Below are positions 62,008-64,000 of a DNA stretch of 64,000 nt, piece after piece. This stretch comes from Lentimicrobiaceae bacterium (GTDB lineage Bacteria > Bacteroidota > Bacteroidia > Bacteroidales > P3), in NCBI GenBank assembly GCA_022510485.1, contig JAFLTI010000002.1:38287-102286 (forward strand), read 5' to 3'. The translations under genes were made by a program, and so were the position numbers. Under the pieces are notes generated by a model. That model was not told the origin of the DNA and did not search any database. It saw only the letters and a program-made list of their open reading frames with translations. Every line of letters begins with the position of its first letter. Positions within the stretch are counted from its first letter, which is position 1.

Positions 62008-62103
62008 ATTACTATATTTATACGTTTTTATAAAAATATAGTAATAATTTATAACAAAAATAAGTATTTTGTTATTATTGTTTATTTAAGCCCCTTCATA
62101 ATA

Positions 62104-62610
62104 TTAAACGAACCACCATATTATTATTGCAATGAAAGCCATTACAATTATAATTGAAACAATACATCCCAATGTAGATCCAATTGTGTTACCCATTCGA
62201 TCTCCTAAATTACGATTAAATGAAACTTTGAAGTCATCACCTTTTTTTGCAACGTTAGAGTACACCTCATGTTTGTTAATATTTATCTCGCCTGGAATAT
62301 TCACAACAGGTGGCGTAGGGATATGAGGTGATGGATAAGACTCAGACGGTGGATCTATTGTAGATTGCGAATTAAAATAACTCATCCATGGCAAACATAT
62401 ATTGCCAATCTTTACAATATCCCCATGGTGCAATGTCTGTCTGTGATTTACTTTGCGACCATTAACGTATGAACCGTTAGTACTTGTATCAACTATTTCA
62501 TATGCACCATTGTCATGACGAATGAGTTGACAATGATACCTTGAGACATAAACGTCATCATCTATAACCTTATCATTATCAGCAGCTCTTCCTACTTTTA
62601 TAACTTTCAT
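62104..62610 (-). CDS. FHA-domain protein with C-terminal membrane helix
   Basis: The ATG at 62610 gives a 168-residue protein. The FHA domain covers residues about 1-80 (VIKVGRAADNDKVIDDDVYVSRYHCQL, then VDTSTNGSYVNGRK), which binds phosphothreonine peptides. A proline/serine-rich linker and a C-terminal membrane helix (VSIIIVMAFIAIIIWW) follow. The topology suggests a cytoplasmic FHA anchored at the inner membrane. No kinase is adjacent within the window. It follows the secreted protein on the same strand with a 60-bp gap holding a hairpin. Confidence 0.8.
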   Translation of the reverse strand: MKVIKVGRAADNDKVIDDDVYVSRYHCQLIRHDNGAYEIVDTSTNGSYVNGRKVNHRQTLHHGDIVKIGNICLPWMSYFNSQSTIDPPSESYPSPHIPTPPVVNIPGEININKHEVYSNVAKKGDDFKVSFNRNLGDRMGNTIGSTLGCIVSIIIVMAFIAIIIWWFV

Positions 62611-62628
62611 ATAACAAATGATTTTATA

Positions 62629-62660
62629 GCCGGTATGAACAAACAATTGTCCATACCGGC
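62629..62660 (-). terminator. Hairpin between the secreted protein and FHA gene
   Basis: On the minus strand, GCCGGTATG and CATACCGGC (9 bp) enclose a 14-nt loop, followed by TATAAAATC without a proper U-run. It may partly terminate transcription or protect the upstream message. Confidence 0.5.
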
Positions 62661-62670
62661 CAAGTATATA

Positions 62671-63822
62671 TTATTCGATTTTAGTACTATTAGGTATGAC
62701 TTCAATCTTATTGATAACATATATGCCTTTTGTTGCATCATATTCCAGATAGATTCGCTTTTGCGTATAATCGCTATACGTCTCACTTTGATATCTTTGG
62801 TTAACAATATACACTAACGAATTCCAATCCGAATTTAAGACTTCAAAATTATCAACAGTCATACTCAATACTGAACCTCTGAGCAAATCCAGATATTGGC
62901 GGACTGATTCTCTTTTTATTTTTTCTGTTCCATCTTTCAATAGAAAAGACACTTCAACATGACTATCTGTTGAAACAAACATATTCTCGATGACTGTTCG
63001 TTGTTCTGCTTCTTGAGAACTTACGTATATAGCGAGCTGTTTAGCCAAGTCTTTGACAACAGTTCGTGCATTATTGCTACGCATTTCTTCCGTATCATCA
63101 ATAGTTAAAGCCACCGTATCTACTACATTTGCCAGCCCAATAGATGTACTTTCTGTTGTATCGGTTACAACTTTCTGTCCCTGTGTCTTATTTTCCCTGT
63201 CTGGTTTAACTACAGGAATCTCGGTAGGCATAGAAACAGAAGAAATCAGTGTAAGCTTTTTTACGCCATAGCCTTTTAATCCGTTACCTTGCACTTTAAC
63301 TCCTTTTATAATCTTTGGCTCAACCTGTACCTCCCACGTAAATGTAGTTGTATAACGAACATCACTCTTTTTGTCTTTTGTTACTGTATGCGTTTTAAAG
63401 GATACCGGGACCATAAGGGTTGTTGAATCTATCTGACCTTGTTTTTTCCCCGCTTCAACAGTTTTATAAGAAATCCCATCTATGAAGATTCCCTCATAAT
63501 CCAGCGCCGTTGGTATATTAGATTTATCGCACAATTTTTCAAAAATATCTTTTAACGAATGTGATTTAGGTTTCAAGACAAAATCGATCGAATCTTCATG
63601 ATATAAAAACTGTTGATTTTCTTTCAGTTTATCAAAATCTTTAACTTTCGATTCATTTCGATCTTTCAAACGGCGCTGCATCTTATCCAATAATTCTTTC
63701 TGGTGCTTTTCAACAGCGACCTTTGCCAAATCAATCGGATTGTCACTACGAATATCTGGCTGAGCAATCACCAACATACTGAGACTAAGCATCAGCATGA
63801 TAATTAACATTTTTCGAAACAT
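62671..63822 (-). CDS. Secreted protein of unknown function
   Basis: This 383-residue protein has a signal peptide (MLIIMLMLSLSMLVIAQ, cleavage near residue 20). Residues 25-75 form a basic helical segment. Residues about 80-205 are a beta-rich domain, ending VKVQGNGLKGYG. Residues about 220-260 are a Thr/Glu-rich linker. The C-terminal part (about 265-380, including NARTVVKDLAKQLA and YLDLLRG) might be an NTF2-like fold. No family was recognised. It lies between SUMF1- and FHA-type genes, so it may act with them outside the inner membrane. Confidence 0.7.
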   Translation of the reverse strand: MFRKMLIIMLMLSLSMLVIAQPDIRSDNPIDLAKVAVEKHQKELLDKMQRRLKDRNESKVKDFDKLKENQQFLYHEDSIDFVLKPKSHSLKDIFEKLCDKSNIPTALDYEGIFIDGISYKTVEAGKKQGQIDSTTLMVPVSFKTHTVTKDKKSDVRYTTTFTWEVQVEPKIIKGVKVQGNGLKGYGVKKLTLISSVSMPTEIPVVKPDRENKTQGQKVVTDTTESTSIGLANVVDTVALTIDDTEEMRSNNARTVVKDLAKQLAIYVSSQEAEQRTVIENMFVSTDSHVEVSFLLKDGTEKIKRESVRQYLDLLRGSVLSMTVDNFEVLNSDWNSLVYIVNQRYQSETYSDYTQKRIYLEYDATKGIYVINKIEVIPNSTKIE

Positions 63823-63851
63823 TTTTGTAAACTTTTAATTTAAAATATTGA

Positions 63852-63998
63852 TTATTGATTTATTACAAGCCTAAATCCGATATACGAACGCGCCTCATTA
63901 TCGCATTCCCGATAAAAAACCGTAACATAGTCTTTATTTTCATCATTAAAACTACCTCCTCTTACCACATGTTTTGGTTCATCTTGGGCAAAATTGGG
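63852..63998 (-). CDS. C-terminal end of a SUMF1/FGE-sulfatase-domain protein (cut by window edge)
   Basis: The minus-strand frame reading into 63998 encodes 48 residues with HVVRGGSFNDE, a Cys/Arg-rich segment and the terminal IGFRLVINQ. VRGGSF and GFRLV are the closing signature of formylglycine-generating-enzyme-like (SUMF1) domains, which in bacteria include many non-sulfatase proteins. The stop is TAA at 63852-63854. It lies 29 bp upstream of the secreted-protein start, so it belongs to the same transcript. Confidence 0.75.
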   Translation of the reverse strand, partial: PNFAQDEPKHVVRGGSFNDENKDYVTVFYRECDNEARSYIGFRLVINQ

Positions 63999-64000
63999 GC

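Overview
The window looks like a chromosome segment of a Bacteroidales bacterium of the Porphyromonadaceae/Paludibacter type. Several signs support this. Promoters fit the Bacteroidota pattern TAnnTTTG with a TTTG-like element about 20 nt upstream (before gyrB, fabD and tgt). MurF and Alr are fused. One protein joins a CCDC81-type HU domain to a SPOR domain. There is a BatA-like protein with two N-terminal membrane segments, and a secreted protein ends in a type IX secretion (T9SS) sorting domain. The T9SS signal argues against Bacteroides proper. No species is assigned.

Region 1 (1-7015, plus strand) is the distal end of a contractile phage-tail gene cluster: the end of a repeat-bearing tape-measure-like protein, a small tail protein, gpD-, gpV- and gp25-like baseplate proteins, a LysM-like tail protein, gpJ- and gpI-position proteins, and a tail fibre with four 195-bp repeats. 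A lipoprotein gene with its own promoter and terminator follows. No capsid, terminase, lysis or integrase gene lies in the visible part, so prophage and tailocin cannot be told apart. A mostly non-coding stretch (7016-7680) separates it from gyrB.

Region 2 (7617-29 kb) is mainly housekeeping. On the minus strand are gyrB, a run dNK / HU-SPOR / trmB / porin, FKBP isomerase, an N-acetylglucosamine-kinase-like gene, and a run BatA-like / parC / prmC. On the plus strand are an M23 peptidase, dxr and rseP. An antiporter, manA, folA and a secreted PNGase F-like glycosidase follow on the minus strand.

Region 3 (30.4-39.8 kb, minus) is a surface-sugar operon behind the fabD promoter: rfbH, rfbF, rfbG, an epimerase/reductase, a ThDP enzyme, an HpcH/HpaI-type aldolase, a HAD phosphatase and a GtrB-like glycosyltransferase. 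Together they suggest a CDP-3,6-dideoxyhexose that is further branched by a carbon-carbon bond, perhaps yersiniose-like.

Region 4 (39.8-59.4 kb) holds a tight run recA / small Cys protein / leucyl aminopeptidase / PdxA-like / murF-alr / aroC / lysC / histidine kinase. It also holds an sdaA / O-methyltransferase / DUF2461 run, a chorismatase-like gene, tgt, and a plus-strand run of glycosyltransferase / LptFG-type permease / GH3 / DivIC.

Region 5 (59.4-64 kb) is an AT-richer accessory zone with decaying genes: a CD225/dispanin gene with an in-frame TGA, a KilA-N gene with an in-frame TAG, and an IS1595-type transposase with frameshifts. An intact DUF4352 membrane protein sits among them. At the right edge is an apparently intact set of FHA-membrane protein, secreted unknown protein and SUMF1-domain protein (cut by the edge), which is the least explained system in the window. 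No tRNA, rRNA or CRISPR array was recognised.
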